Source of the DNA: Numida meleagris
Lineage: Eukaryota; Chordata; Aves; Galliformes; Numididae
DNA: 64,000 nucleotides
Direction of reading: 5' to 3'
Assembly (NCBI RefSeq): GCF_002078875.1
Contig: NC_034421.1
Location: forward strand, 11,704,448 to 11,768,447
Shown: piece after piece, positions 13,404 through 27,426 of the stretch
Layout of the letters: every line of letters begins with the position of its first letter
Numbering within the stretch: the first letter of the stretch is position 1
Position numbers and translations under genes: made by a program
The notes under the pieces: generated by a model
What the model saw: only the letters and a program-made list of their open reading frames with translations
Told to the model about the DNA's origin: nothing
The model's database searches: none

Positions 13404-16400
13404 GAAGCAATCTTTGCATTTCAAGTAACCAACTGCTCTGCTCAAGAAGCATTAAAAAAAAAAAAAAAGAGTTAATATACTTCCCTTCTATACACCTTAT
13501 GAGGAAAGATCACTTTATCTTCAAACTAGCTTTCACTCATGACATCTGATTATCAACACATGGAATGCAGTCAAAGCCAAATAATGAGAATAGGCTCAGC
13601 ATCACCTCAGATGGTCCTCCTTGTCTCCTCTCTCTAAAATAATGCAAATTCTATTAATAGTAGTTTTTTAGTCCTTTCCTTCAAATTTGCCATTTCATGG
13701 TAAGTGCAAGACTGAGCTGCCCAGGGCAAAGGACACAAAGTAAGATTGTCCCCAGGCAAATCCTATTCTTCCTACTGCTTACAGGTATGTCATTCCAAAG
13801 AAAGGAACTGAAATTGAAAGCAAAAGGACCACAGCAGTGACATGCTGCAATATGCATGTAAAGTTTCTCTACCATTTTTTACAAATAATTAATTCTGGGC
13901 ATCCATTCACAATACTATACTTTTTTAAAAAAATGGTGCACATATTCAAAGAAAGTTTCTTAAAAAACTGCAGGTTTTTCCTCTTGTTGATTATCTTCAG
14001 TATTATTCTGTTGTATATAAACAATAAATGAATTATACATTTAGTTGGTGCTATAAAGCACTCCATAATATTTTTGAAAGATTTTCCAACTCCATTTGTT
14101 TTTACTTAAAATAAATTGTTTTGAATATATTACACATATGACCTTCCCCCCCTACCTTCTCCAGTCTCGTTACCATATTTTTTCTTACTTCAAGAGGAAA
14201 GCAGGTATCTGAGTATGATGTTCTTAATCTACTCGATCCATTTAAAATTGTTTGCCCTTCCACTGAACTGCCTGATCCTTTAGCTCTGTTCACTTTTGAA
14301 CTAGCAGCAAATGTCATTACCTTTCAATAAATCCTCTTACCCACAGGTCACTCCGATTTGAAATGAACAAAGTCTGTCCCTGGTATAAATTCTAATCATA
14401 TTCAGCTATCCTCTGATTCAAAGACAGATGTAAGAAAGAAATGTATTGTCGCACTCTAGGTAAGAGTTTAGATAAAATAAGGAAAGAGAAAATAAGGATA
14501 ATATGCAAGGGAAATGAAGAACAGTAATATGGGAGAACTGCCTGGTGCAAAGGAAAGAAGCATGGGGTAATACGCAAGGAAGAAGTGGCAGACTAAGTCA
14601 GAGAGTCATTCAGAATGATGTGGAAATTTTTAAAGACCTTTGCCCTTATGAATCATCTATGGAAGAACCCACTGAGACTCTGAGGACATACAACTAGAAA
14701 ATAAAATTTCATGGATGCTAATGTTTTCAGAGACCAAGGAAAGTAAGGGCAACCTCACTATGTAGTTTGGACCATAATTAGCTTACTTGTTTTTGGAAGA
14801 GATGCTTGCAAAGTTTCTCTGTTTTTTTCTTTGCTGGTTGGCATACAGTGCCGCTGGAGTATACTTACATCAAATGTCATAATACCATTGAGAGTTTCCC
14901 CGCATCATTTCAGAGGCTTCTCATATTGAATCTTAAAGATAGTTTTGGGGGTGAATAAAATGTAAAGCCAACAAATATATTCACTTGGCTAACCTTAAGA
15001 ATGTTTTATTGCTATTCAGCATTCTAAATGTTAATTGTGCCTACAGCATTTCCTTGCCCACTTCTCCATACTCCAAACTACCCTTAAGTGTTAGCTTAAA
15101 TTTTAACTCCACATTTGCAATGGCAATCGCATACAGGAACTAAGGCTTGCAAGAGCAATTCTGCAAAGCTACACAAGAAATTAATTCAGACACACTTGTG
15201 TGAAAGCAGTTGAAGAAAGAGTAATCTGCATTTTGCTGGTGGAATAGTAGTCTTCCCAGAGTTACAAGTTATGTCAACAAACACCATTTTCTGATGTGGC
15301 TTATTCTACTTTTTAACACAATCAGGTTTTTCTTGCCAAACAACAATCCTTACCCATATGACCACATCACTATTAGGGCTTCCTGCCAGCATCGGTATTT
15401 TAGTTAAGAGGCCGTATTTTAGGAAGGGCTATTGGTTTCTTTCATTCCTACTCCTAACCAATAGAAGCTACTGGATGCAACCAAGACCTTGAAAAATCAT
15501 TTGTCTCTATCCAGAAACTTTGCATAAGCTCTGAGAGCAGAAAAAGGAGGGATGTTTTGGCAGAAAAGTATAAAATTTGACAAACTGAAAATATACGAAC
15601 AAATACTATGCAGTAACTCTTGGAGGTTCATTTTCAAATAAGAACAGAAATTATGACAACAAAGATCTATGCACTGTCCTCATATTTATGTACAAAAAGT
15701 TCCACGTTTTTGAACAGCATCAGATCTGCTGAGTAAATCTTATAGGATGTAAGCACTCATATTTCTTTTTAAGAAATCTTAGAAATAGTGGAGCTCTGCC
15801 TTCAGTCCTACACAATGATTTAATTTTTTCCGTACCTGAATTACTTGAGCCATAAATAATATTTGCTTAGCCCTTACAGGGGTGCTGCCTCATTAAATAA
15901 GAGCATTATAATTATTACGATCAGTTGTTTGAAGAAGTGATCAAAGAACTGCCAGCAATCAGCAAATCCTTCTACACTGGAAATTAAAAAGACTTGCACA
16001 GTGACACTATGAAATCACTGATAGGGTTTAAGGAGGAAAAGCAGAGCACTTTGTATAACAACACAGCGTGCGAATCTGGCAACCGAGAATTTCATCTCCC
16101 TCTTCTAAAGTGACTGCAGACAGAAATGCTCTGGGGAAAGACAAGTTCTAGCATCTACAGAAGCTCAGTATTTAGAAAGTTTCTCTCCCTTAAAAAAAAA
16201 AATCATTGGAAAATTATTATTCCCTGCACTGAGTACATCCGCAGGCTGAAGAGTATAGCCTATGGTCATTATGGCAGCCATAATTATTACAATTCTTGTT
16301 TAATAATATATTCTAAAATAATGCAATTAATTCTATGTTGGATCAAGTAGAGGCTGAAGAGATCAATTTATAGTTTATATATACACTTTTAATTACTTTA

Positions 16401-16960
16401 CAGTTTATATACACACTTTTAAGTAAACGTCTCTTAAAATAAGTTTATTTCTGAATCTGATATCTCACCGCATCTATATCTCCTCATTCTCTAGGTAAAT
16501 GAAAATATTAGAAAGACAATTGTTAGCACAAATTTGTGATATTTGTCTCTTGCTCATACATTATATTGCAGATCTTCCCTTCCCTTCAAATTCATTGTTT
16601 TTTTTATATAATCTCTCTTGAACAAAAACATTTTTTTTCTCTCGCCTGCAAAACAGCCACAATTTCATTTCACTTTGACTAGCAGTACTCTGCAACATCC
16701 CTTATACAGCATGAAATTAAGGCTAACCCTACTGTGCATTAAAGAAAACTATGTGCTGTGGACGTTCAATGGCAAAACTTGCACATTCTCCTCTTCTACC
16801 TCTATTGCCATTCACCATTCTTTTCCAGCTGGTACACTGCACAATAAAAAATGAAGTTTTGGATTAAGATTGAAAAGGATAGACTTGGGTAACTAAAGCC
16901 TCCAAACTGTTTAAAGCAAAATGAAGCATCAGGGTATTTTTGAAAATCTTAACCTCTGTA
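13404..16960. other. unique AT-rich non-coding DNA
   Basis: Starts with an A15 run (13454-13468) about 50 bp beyond the LTR. Otherwise no repeat or gene is recognised apart from a short 30-bp duplication at 16372-16431. The open frames here are short and overlap on opposite strands. Confidence 0.5.
16372..16431. repeat. 30-bp tandem duplication, two imperfect copies
   Basis: The block beginning agtttatatatacactttta recurs 30 bp later as agtttatatacacactttta; the second halves have diverged (aattactttac versus agtaaacgtc-like). Confidence 0.75.
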
Positions 16961-17508
16961 GGATGCTCCGAAAGTAATGCCTCCTATTTATTTCCATGGA
17001 AACTACAACAGATACAAAGAACACAATAACACTGTTTGATAGAGAAAATTCTCAGATACAAAACATTATTTTTCAACAGAGTCATCACCATTAGCTATGC
17101 ATTTTTGCCAGCATTGAACAAGAGCCTGCATGTTACGCTCATAAACATCTGCACCAGCAGAGATGACCCACTGACATCATCACCACTACTGAAACACATC
17201 AACATAGCCTCACTGTGCTCACAGCCACTGTTCCGTCTCCATAAACATTCAGCAAACTTTGACGAATGTCAGGGGGTGCCACTTTTTCTCTGCACGGAGG
17301 AATTCAGTGACACACCTTTGCTTCATACACACTTCAAGATCAGATGGCATTTTGTTTGAGTGCCCCTCTGCTGCCATCTGTCACACGGCAACAACATGTC
17401 ACAGGATATTGGTGGGAAGGTTCAACCTCTACTGCCATCCACCAACATCCGCCTCTGACATCATGGGCAAACATCATAAAATAGGAGGCGTTAGTTTCAG
17501 GGCAGCCC
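16961..17508 (-). mobile_element. mariner (Galluhop-type) deletion derivative, copy 1
   Basis: A 548-bp Tc1/mariner DNA transposon with imperfect terminal inverted repeats: the left end reads ctccgaaagtaatgcctcct and the right end, reverse-complemented, ctgaaactaacgcctcct. A TA dinucleotide sits immediately outside the left end. Read on the reverse strand the interior holds a stub of the transposase N-terminus (gtttatggagacggaacagt block near 17240), joined directly to the C-terminal end of the gene. Most of the catalytic domain, which would carry the DD(34)D triad, is absent, so it cannot make an active enzyme. The same internal join is seen in copies at 37.36 and 43.90 kb. Divergence from those copies is high by eye, so the insertion is old. 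Confidence 0.9.
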
Positions 17509-18727
17509 TCACATTGTATTAGCATCACAAATCTAGTTTCAAAGAAGCTGCTCTGCACAGAATGGGTTTCTAAGGAAAAAAAACTTGATTAAATATATAA
17601 AAGAGAAAATACTTAACTTTTAAAAAGCCTTTCCTTTTTCATAGCTTTTGTTTGCTAGCATAATGCAAAGCTAAAGACCCAGTCATCAGCCATCCTAAAC
17701 AATGCTGTTTCCAACTGACTGCTGAAGAGTATTGGTTAATTTCCTGCCCTTGTATCAGACATGATTAGGATGTCCTCTGCTCTTCTCCATAATGTAAGAA
17801 CACATACTCAGACCATTGCTTTGGCATTATTTGGTAACAAATTTTACCAATATTTAGTTGTTTCCTCTTTTACAGAAAACATCAAATAAATATTTACCAA
17901 TAGAGAGGATAAGTTCATTTTTAATTGTCAATAGTAATTTTTTTTTTCCAGAACAGTTTATTTTTATGGCAACTAAAATGAGTTAAAAAAAACACACAAC
18001 AAAAACACAAAAACTTTTTTCTGAAATCGATTAATCTAGCATAATAAATACTCAATATAAAAATGTACTCAGGAGGACATAAATGACAGCAATCCATTTA
18101 ACTCCAGCATTAGCAACACATGTCAGATGGAATCTATTCAGCCCTGCTTCAGAAAAAATGCATGTTACTCTGATGCTTTTAAAAAGAGCATCAGGGCAAA
18201 GTAAGTAGAATGACTGTCTGTGATCAATGGCACAAGCTTGCTGAATAACTTTGGTAGGATTTGTTTTTAATGTATGATTTATTTGCATTTGTCTTTCGTA
18301 AAAAAATATACCATAAACATGAAAGTATATTCCAATATAAACATCGGGGATTTCAAGATACAGCAAAAAAGATGAGAAAAATGGAAAAAAGCCCACAAAG
18401 ACACAACCCTTGTAACAAAATTTGCAATGTCGAATTCACTTCCTCAAGATCACACGACTTACATAATCCACCAGACGCAAAAGGTACCTATCTCTATATT
18501 CATAATTTATCCATGACTTTCATGATTATCTTATCATTCAAGATAATTGAAAAATTGTTCCAAACCTTTACGAGAATCAACAAAGTAGGTTTCTGCATGG
18601 CCCTCGTAACTGACAGGGACAAACTATACACGGAAAGTTGTCAGTTTAAGGATGTATCAACATAACAATAAAGTCGAACTCTTCAAAAATTAAAAGCAAT
18701 ACCCATGCAAGATCCTTTCTCTTACTA
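17509..18727. other. unique AT-rich non-coding DNA
   Basis: No repeat or gene recognised. The opposing open frames at 18052-18396 and 18261-18665 are AT-rich, overlap each other on opposite strands and resemble no known protein. Confidence 0.55.
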
Positions 18728-19088
18728 ATAGAATCACAGAATAGCTTGGGTTGGAAGGCACCTTAAAGATCATCTAGTTCCAGTTCTTCTTAATATCCAA
18801 TCTAAATCTCCCTTCTTTAAGTTTAAAACAATTAGTCCTTGTCCTATCACTACAGCCGTAGTAGAAAGTCCATCCCCATCTTTCTTATAAGCCCTCTTTA
18901 AGTATTGAATGGCTGCTCTCCCCAAAACCTTCTCTTCTCCAGGCCAAACAAGCCCATCTCCCTCAGCCTGTGTCCATAGCAGAGGTGCTCCAACCTCTGA
19001 GCATCCTCATGGCCGTCCTCTGGACCTTCTCCAACAGGTCTATATCATTCTCGTGCTTGGGGACTCACTGTTGGATGCAATACTTTAT
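18728..19088 (-). mobile_element. CR1 LINE 3' fragment, internally deleted
   Basis: Begins with tagaatcacagaatagcttg at 18729, the antisense CR1 3' end, followed by the ggttggaaggcaccttaaag block. Shortly after (about 18785) the 3' UTR and distal coding part typical of CR1 are skipped, and the sequence resumes with ttaatatccaatctaaatct. It continues through cttctccaggccaaacaagc and the tgctccaacctctgagcatc block to about 19085. Reverse strand, 5'-truncated, with several stops; no coding potential. Confidence 0.9.
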
Positions 19089-22000
19089 ATATAAGAACAT
19101 TATGCCTAAATGATGTTTAAAGAGAAAACAATAAAAACTAAAAAAAAAAAGTGGTTGCAAACATAGTAAATATAGCGGTATTCTTATACTGATTTAAACT
19201 AATACTGTGTCTGAAAGCATAGGGTATATCAGGTCTTTGATACTTGGAGAGACTATTCCAGTGAATTTAAGAGATGAAAAAGAGTGCAATATACCAGCAA
19301 ACCGTACTGACTTAAACAAGAAGAAAAACTTTAGCAAAAACATGGGCAAAAGCTGATCGAAGTAGTTACAGGGATGCAGAGAAGACAATTCCAACATTGT
19401 CAAAATACTGCAAGGTCTAGCATTTCCATATATTTCTAACTGCCTTGTTTGATTGATTAAAATTTCAGTTAGATTTTCTGTCCATATTAAAAAGAGGCTA
19501 TTTGTACCAGAGCTGTTCAATAGGCAGCAGCAGCATGTAACACATCAGCCTGTTTATCAAGGCTGTCAGTGTTTCCATGCTGAGTGTTTCAGAAGTGCAG
19601 CTTCAGCCACTGTGCAGTCACTGAGTCAATGGGGTTAATGGTGGCAATGAATATAATCACTTTGTGGCAGCAAAGGATGCCTTTAAAACACCTGAGTTAG
19701 TCTCTCATCTGTGTTCCTTTCTTTTAAGAAAATATACTCATGATAGTATCAAAAGCGATGCAAAGGAATCAATGCATGAAGAATGACTTCTGCTTCTCCC
19801 ACCACTTGCATGCCACCTTTTCCAAGCAAGGCCATTAATTATACTTCTCAGGAAACCGTGCTTTCTCTGGGAACAGCAAACACCTCAGTCCAAGACAGTT
19901 TTTATTTTTCCCATAGTAATATTCATGACAAATTATCTTCATACTCTTAAACCAGTACTGTATTTTTTTTTAGGCCGCTTGAATTAAGAGAAAATTCAAA
20001 ACAGGGTCAGTGATGTTTGCAGGACTTACGGAAAGCAATGTATTACTTTTAGTACGCAAAAGTAGATTTGGGAGCACAGTGTTAGATGTCCAGATAAGAG
20101 AGGTGTGACCTCTAGCCTGCAACATAAAGCCGATATCATGTTCAGGAGAGGCAGGCTGTCACTTGTCTTACCTAAGACTTGGTCATTAAAAAGAAAGGAT
20201 GTTATAGAAGAGGCACCAAATTTTCAGCTCATATACTGAACTACAAACACAGAATTCCAAGTCCCACAATTTCTATATTGCACCTTTATCTGCATTTCAA
20301 AATAAATTATTCTATAGATACTGCCTGAAGAATATGAAAATTACTCCACTCCAAGTCACAAAGTTACCAAATACATTTGCCTGGACACTCTTTCAGCCAT
20401 GGGTGTCAGCAGATTGTATGGTACTAGCTTAAAGCAGCCCACAACAAGCGATGAATTTTATAAGCCAGAAAATACTCATGCAGAGCCAGGAGATATTAAT
20501 AATTTGAACCTTAACAACCAACTCAATGAAACAGACACTGCCACTTCATGACCCGGGGATCTCTGCTTTGCTGTAATAATTCTGGCCTCCTGTGCATAAT
20601 ACAATCCTCAGTATTTCATTGCACTCCATTACAAAAACCTGGACTCACACTATCTAACTTGTTTTCCATTACAATACCTGGCATAATGAAAGATTAGTCC
20701 ACTGTTTTCTACATCAGATATTGTGTAATTTCTAGTTGAGGGCTGAGAACCTTTTGCCCCAGGAAAAACTCACCCTGTCTTAAGACACTAGAAGAAGACT
20801 GAAGCTCCAGGATTAAAACAGAGGTCAACAATGTCGGTCCTAAGCAGAAAGGCAAACATTTTCTGTTTAGAAAATGGAAGACAATTTGAGATAGGGGAAT
20901 AAACCACCACAAGTGGAACTGTACCTTCCTGTATGAGTTAAATTAATTTCAGCCGTCTGCTCTAATAAAAGCATGCAACGTTTGAAACATAATCCTTTGA
21001 CACTTCCCCCTGCTCCTCTAAAGAAGCAGAAACTATTACTGAAGTAAGGCATTGTGCCATTCTCCTCGGGAGGAGAATGTGAATGTGAAATGCCTTGCAG
21101 TACCTGTAAGTTTCTTAGCTTAAATGTTAGATTACAGTGACACAAAATAGTTTAGAAAGTTTGAGGAGCAACTACACGTTACTTTATGAGGAAAAACAGG
21201 CTAAATAAGAGAAAGCATTGCTGATTGCTAATAACTGTACGCTTAAGAGAAGAACTAAGCTAAGATTTGTAAGGAAATCTCAGTTTAACAAAGTTGGGAA
21301 CGTAACAATACCTGCTCAGTTCAGAGGGAGAGAGGGGCAAAGCAGGCACCAAACGCAGTTTCAAGGTGTAGATCAGTGAATGTGTGCCAGATCAAACTGC
21401 ACCCCAACTACAAAAAGCAAGTCAAATTAAAAATGGGATTAAGGAACCAGATAATGCGAAGTTCTGCCTCTCATAATGACCAGATTTTGCTCCCAGATGA
21501 GCAACGCAGGCCTGAAGAGAAATGGTCAGAAAGAACAGCAGGAAAATGCCCCAGTGCAACCTGTCTCCAGCAGTATACCCCTAGCTAACTGGGAAGGAAG
21601 GAAGGAAGCAGAGCACAACCATCTGCTCTCTGTCATAGTGTATCCTCCTCGACTACAGCGGGATTACTGAGCACAAGAGACAGCAGGGCAGGTACGATTT
21701 ATAACTCAGTGTTTGATCCGTAGCAAATACGTCCTCCCTCTGACACATACAGACCTACTCTGTATCCTTACGGTATAACATGGCCGAACACCAGTCCCAT
21801 TAAAGTGAATAGGAAACAGGTCGCTTAAGACACTGTAAATGGGAATGAACCAATCCCAACTTAGTCGCAGTTTATTCCCTATTTTTAGGCTACTCCTGCA
21901 GCTCAGTCTGTGGGTTATACACAGCGGCCTTGAAGAGCTTGTTCAGAAAGAAAAGGAGGCCGTTTAATACTTATGACAAGCATAAGAATAAAGTTAAAAT

Positions 22001-22358
22001 TAAATTTAAAAGTTGGCTTTGCTTGGCTTTAAGCAAAGATTTATGCAAATATTAAGTCTTGGGAAGTGCTGATGATGAAAATCTCAAGTGTCATCTTCCA
22101 AATTTTATTACCACCATAGAGTTTTGCTTACTGATCACAGAAAATGCAGAATAATGTTGTGATAAATAATAAATGTTTCATTTTTAATAGTTTCTGAGAA
22201 ATTAAAGTGTGGGTGAAAGATGAGTCTATTAGGTTACAATGTCAGTACTGTTAATTTAAATAGGGGGTGCTCAAGGAATGACATCAAATAGAATTTGAAT
22301 ATCAAATTAGTGAATTAAAAAGTAAGACTCAATAGATTTGCACGAAATGTTTCAAAGC

Positions 22359-22418
22359 TGTAATGATTGCAGCTCTTGCTCTATTTGTTGTAATGATTGC
22401 AGTTCTTGTTCTATTTGC
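22359..22418. repeat. 30-bp tandem duplication, two copies
   Basis: Two adjacent 30-bp units, each starting tgtaatgattgcag, differ at only three positions by eye (C/T changes at the gctcttgctc part and the last base). A recent tandem duplication in unique DNA. Confidence 0.9.
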
Positions 22419-25400
22419 TATAGTATACCTAAATGCCCAATCCTCACTAGATCTGAATATTTAAGTGTATTTTAACCAGGTTTGTTCATAGCTCAAAATC
22501 TGAATGATTTTTAAAAGAAATCTATTGATCACTCTGCACAGCTTGAAAGGAGGTTGAGCATATTAATACTACACAACGATGTACAAGTTTGCTAATGCCA
22601 CACTGATATGTTGCTCTAAATGGCAGCTATCATTCCAAACTGAATGAGAAGAGGAAGGAAAACAAAAATAATTTATACTCAACCTATCTGCTAGCCAAAA
22701 TAACTCAATAAAAACTTAGAAGGGTAAGAGAGACTATTCTAAACCTTCTTTATGCTACAGACCATGGAATTTCTCTAGTAAAGAATCTCTAGATTCTTTC
22801 CAGAGGCACAGAAAATGGAGTTTTACAGTCATTCTCAGAGGTGCAGATAACGTGGGGAGAAGAAAAAGAGACGGACTTTGCTTTGTGCACCTCCCTGCAC
22901 CCATCGCGCTGTTGGCTCGGCTGTTTGATGTTGATCATTTCTGGTTTCCACGATTCCTTCCACAGAAAAGCAGAGATGCTGCTCCATCTGGTTTTATATC
23001 CCACAATCAGGGGGGATATCATCATTTGTTTCCAGATGAACACAGAAGTGGTGAATACTCACTCCCTGAATATTTTAAAAGTTTTGTCACTATTAATATT
23101 GATATGCGTTATCTAACTGCCTTAGGCTTTGCCTTCATACAACAGAACAGACATGAAAGACGATGCTGCTAGCCAAGTAGTCTCCTATTATCTTTAGCAG
23201 AAAGTAGTTGTTACTGTGAATGTGAATTCCAAGATATGTAGTCCTGAGACATACTACTATATTACACCAATACTTTTCCTCAGAGAGAAATAAATACAGT
23301 AATTTCAATTAGTATCCCCGTGAATGCATTACGGTGTGGGATAAGGGCTTTAACGGCTACGGATATTGACAGCATGAAGCCTGCAGAAACTGGAATGGGC
23401 AAAGCATGACATCTTTTGGCTGTAAAGCAGTAGAAAAAAGTTACAGGGATGATACAATGCACTGTGCAACTGTAGTGATCAATGGCTTCTAATCACTCAA
23501 CAAGACATCTATCACATTTGAATCACAATTAATACATGGTCTAACTTAGTTCTTATACAGGCATGCTCTGTGCATACCCTAGGACTAATATAACAAATAA
23601 TTATCCAAGTAGAACTAACATTTGCTTCTAAAGTATAAGAAATGTCGTTGTTTAAATTATTCCTAAAAATTCTTTAGTAAAATTGCATGAAAACATTAAT
23701 CATGATTAAAAGTAATTCCCAACACTTGTGTTTCATTTAGAAGTACAAGAAACACATCAATTGTACAGAAACGTACAAAAGGCCCAGTTGGGTTATTCCT
23801 ACATGTCCATTTTTTCAAGAAGGGCAAAAGGAATATTTCCATTTGTGAAAATTCAGACCCTCTCCTAACCACATCATTTTAGAAGATTAAGCAGATAAAG
23901 AAAGCACACAAAAGCTGACAGGAAGCTGAAATAATATAGAATTTAGTAATGATAAACAGAGACAAGGAAAGCTATTTTTATTCTGCAAAGTAATTCTAAT
24001 AATTTGTTTAGAAAGCAATGAAGAAAAAACACAGTAAATACTTTGGTAAACGTTGGATCAATTTGCAAGTGTTGAAAGCACACCAACCTCAGAGACTCAG
24101 GGACATTTGTGTTAAGCAAGAGACACACAATTAAGCTGCATCTCAAGCTAAAACCCTGAGGGCTCCACATTTCATTCCAGTCAACTACTGCTGTTTTTGG
24201 CACTATTTTCATTGCAAATATGAGTAATGTGGGCCCTTTAGTCACTATTAAGCAGTAATCTAGGGAAATCATCCACTTCCAATAATTTTGTACTCCAATT
24301 TAGGGCACTCTGAAACCACATAATGAATAATACTGTCGCCAGTTCTCTCCTGTAATGACACACGACATATGCCTGCTATTGCTCTCTTCAAATCAAATCC
24401 AACCGTGTTGCTTCTTTCAGAAAATTCTATTTATCGTATTTGAGTTTCTTCACTCATTAGATAAATAAGTTTCTGCTTCAGAAACAAGATATTCATTGTT
24501 AACTTTGGCATTCAGAAAGTTGTGGATGCCTTTGCAATCAAAATAATTTTTTTTAAGTGAGTAACACTGTGTTAGGTTACAAATTACTCATGCATAAACC
24601 GTGTGGATTCACTGTAGATTACGAAGCAAATTCAGAGAACTTCCACTGTCAGTGCCCCTACTGGATGGATTTTACCTGCTATTAAGGTCTGTCACTGCGG
24701 AATTTGGAAGGATGATTTTCCATATTCAAAAATGGAGAAAAGCTACTACAGCTAAGCGTGTTGAATGCCAGAATAAAACTAAGCCATCTCACCTTTTCAT
24801 TTTTTCACATTTTTTTGACCCTTTTGTTTTCACAACCGTTGGAAAACGCTGGTAAAATTCTAAGGAATACAGCAAATTTAACCTATGTGGGCTACAGAAA
24901 ACAACAACTTGCAACAAAGAAAAAATGTCTTTTAAAGATATGCAAAGATTTCAAGGAGAAAATAGTCCCAGAGATGAAAGCCGAAAGTTTCTGATACTTC
25001 TGCTTTTAATAAATTGAAAATCCAACCTTTTCCTTACCTATACAAGATGGTTTAAAGATATGCTTTACCAAAACACAGCTTTCCTTTTTCTCAAATAATC
25101 TAAGGCAATGTGAAATACATTGCACCTTATCAGAAATACTCCTACATAATTCTCTGACTTGCTCAGAAGCAGCATATCTAAGTTTTAGATAAGTGTGGAT
25201 AATTTCTTATTCATCCCAGGCAAACACAATCAACTGCATTCTAGAAATCAATTTAAAAGTAATTTATCTTACATTAATATTCCAAATTCACAAGATTTCA
25301 CATAAAGCTATTCTTGTAGCATAGTAAATTTCCAGTAGACAACATTATTAAAATAAAAATGATCCCGAGGAAATAACTTGCAGGCTGTGCAGCACATTCT

Positions 25401-27271
25401 CTGTCTTTGCAGCATCAAATCTGTTGTGCGTGCTTGTGAGGAAATCCACGTGAAATCTGGTGGAAGTTTTGTAATTTGCATTAAAATTTTAAGTGACTTT
25501 TACACAAAATCTACATAAAAAAACAACTTAGCAAGTGGTTTTTCAAGAAGCTTTCACAGTCTTACAGACTTGCTGACTTATTAGTCAGCTCATACTTCAT
25601 CACAGTCCAAGTGGTGACTTCCATTAGCACCTGGATGGTATGGAGTAAGGAGTGTCTATGTGGTGATCACGTACCATAATGCTTTTTGTTTCGCATTTTC
25701 TCATACTTTTCATTCCACATGTAGCTTTATTACTTGTGAATAAGAAAAATGCATTACAGAGATACCTAAAACTAACAATAATGAAACAAAACACAGGGTT
25801 GGTTCAGTAGTGATCTCACATTTCTTCACAGTTTAACCAAGCTGCAATATTTATCTATTAGATTAGAAAAAGAAGAAGCCAGAATGAGGTTGTTGAAGTA
25901 CCTCCTATCATGAGAGACTGGATTAACAGGTTAAAAGAAATAAAAAAGATTATTCCATATCATCTAAGGAGCACCTCACTTTTACTATTCTCAGTCATAC
26001 AAACTATTCTCAATACAACTGCCAGTAGATAGGGATGTTTCCTATTTGATGTAGGTCAAATTAGAGACTCCAGAGGTCTTCTTACAAAAGGTGAAAAGAA
26101 AAAAGACAAAAACTCAGAAAGCACAGTACAAGGAGAAGCTTTTCATTCATTTCCTCATTGTGAATTCCGCCACTGAAGGAGGAGCAAAGAGAAATGGAAA
26201 GGCTAGAGTAACGATGACAACATACTGGAACATTTTTTGGTAGATAAACTAAGTTAGCATTCATTGATGCACGCATAAAATAAGAAAGACTGAAAACAAT
26301 AATGTCTAAGTAACATCCATGATACCAGACCAAAATATGCCTATCATAAGAATGTAGTGATGTAAAAGACATAAAGGTACAGGCATGGTGTTTTGCATAG
26401 GTTGGGACAACTTTTCTCACTCCAAAATAAAAATTGAGTATTTTGAGTATTTGAATACATAACATGCACTGTATTTGTTTATCGTTGCTTACCATCTTTG
26501 CTTAGATGAGTGCTCTTTGTGAAAGATCACAAACAATCACACCGGGAGTTAACTAATAACTTGTATTCCCGCAAATGCCTCACAGCATTAATAGCTCGGG
26601 GTAGCTTTTCTGCACGTTATCACACATGGGTTTAGTGCAGATGACTTCCTCGTGTACAGAAAAGGGTGTTCTTTTCCTCCAGGAGACTGCAGGCTGTGCA
26701 TTAGGAGATGCACACAGAAACATGGAAGAGCGAGAACAACAGAAATTAGAGATCCATTTGCACTGCAGTTGCAGTAGAATGCATCTTCCTCATTTAGGAA
26801 CCAAAATTGCAAGGCCTACTCTAAACACAGGTATGGATTCATCTGAGAATACTGACAACCAGATGTTAAGAAGCAACTTTAACAACACAAAAGTCTGCAT
26901 TCTAATATTCTATAATAAATTCAGAAAAAAGCACTAATTGAAAAAAACACATAGATAATGGTGTTACAGTTTGCTGTACACCATTAAAGCCACATGAGCA
27001 AAGCAGCACCAGAAAAAAACCCTTAAAAGCAGAAAAACATAATAGTAATGATAAACCTAGTACATACAGTGTAGAATAAAACCCATAATATTCAGTCGAA
27101 GTTCTTCTATACGACTACAGCATTCTGGTTGAAGACAGAACAAAGATCAATTCCTCAAACTGCAGTATGTTTTCCAGTTCATGCGAAACTTATGAATCTT
27201 TATGCTCCAAATCACTTTCTGTTACATCAGTACAAAATTAGAATTCTATTAGTTATATCTCTGCCATCCCG

Positions 27272-27305
27272 CCCCTCCCCCCCCTTTTTTTTTTTTCCTT
27301 CCTCC
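27272..27305. repeat. 34-nt pure polypyrimidine tract
   Basis: A C-run followed by T12 and short CCTTCCTCC-like ending, with no purine for 34 nt. Not preceded or followed by an exon-like sequence. Confidence 0.85.
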
Positions 27306-27346
27306 AACTGAAGTCTAAATTTATACTGGTAGTAACCCCATTATAT

Positions 27347-27426
27347 GAAGGCAGCTCCAAAACTAATGCCTCTGATTTTCCTGTGTTGGCCCACCATATC
27401 AGAGACGGATGCTGGAGGGATGGCAA
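27347..27426 (+). mobile_element. mariner (Galluhop-type) 5' end stub
   Basis: Only the first 80 bp of the element: a decayed terminal inverted repeat (cagctccaaaactaatgcct) followed by ctgtgttggcccaccatatc and the gacggatgctgg block. This corresponds to the outer 5' part of the copies at 37.36 and 43.90 kb. Similarity stops at ggatggcaa, where an A-rich run begins. No partner right end is found downstream, so the element was truncated by deletion or abortive repair. Confidence 0.8.

Larger units (their letters stand above)
19089..27346. other. long unique AT-rich stretch, almost free of transposons
   Basis: More than 8 kb with no CR1, mariner or LTR that I can recognise. It holds a 30-bp tandem duplication at 22359-22418 and a pyrimidine run at 27272-27305. 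Open frames up to 137 codons occur (26082-26495 reverse) but have random-looking composition. Low repeat density can mean purifying selection or simply chance. Confidence 0.5.

Noticed and set aside
13454..13468. A15 run as poly(A) tail of a retrocopy
   Set aside because: No upstream processed gene; it simply follows the reverse-oriented LTR after about 50 bp.
13227..13475. 82-codon forward frame and its 65-codon reverse partner
   Set aside because: Both fall within the decayed ERV LTR and read non-coding LTR sequence.
22780..23060. Overlapping frames on both strands suspected to be a CR1 or exon
   Set aside because: The blocks do not follow CR1 order on inspection, and frames on both strands are equally open; left as unique DNA.
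26082..26495. 137-codon reverse frame
   Set aside because: Composition is that of AT-rich random translation, with no domain or conserved motif.
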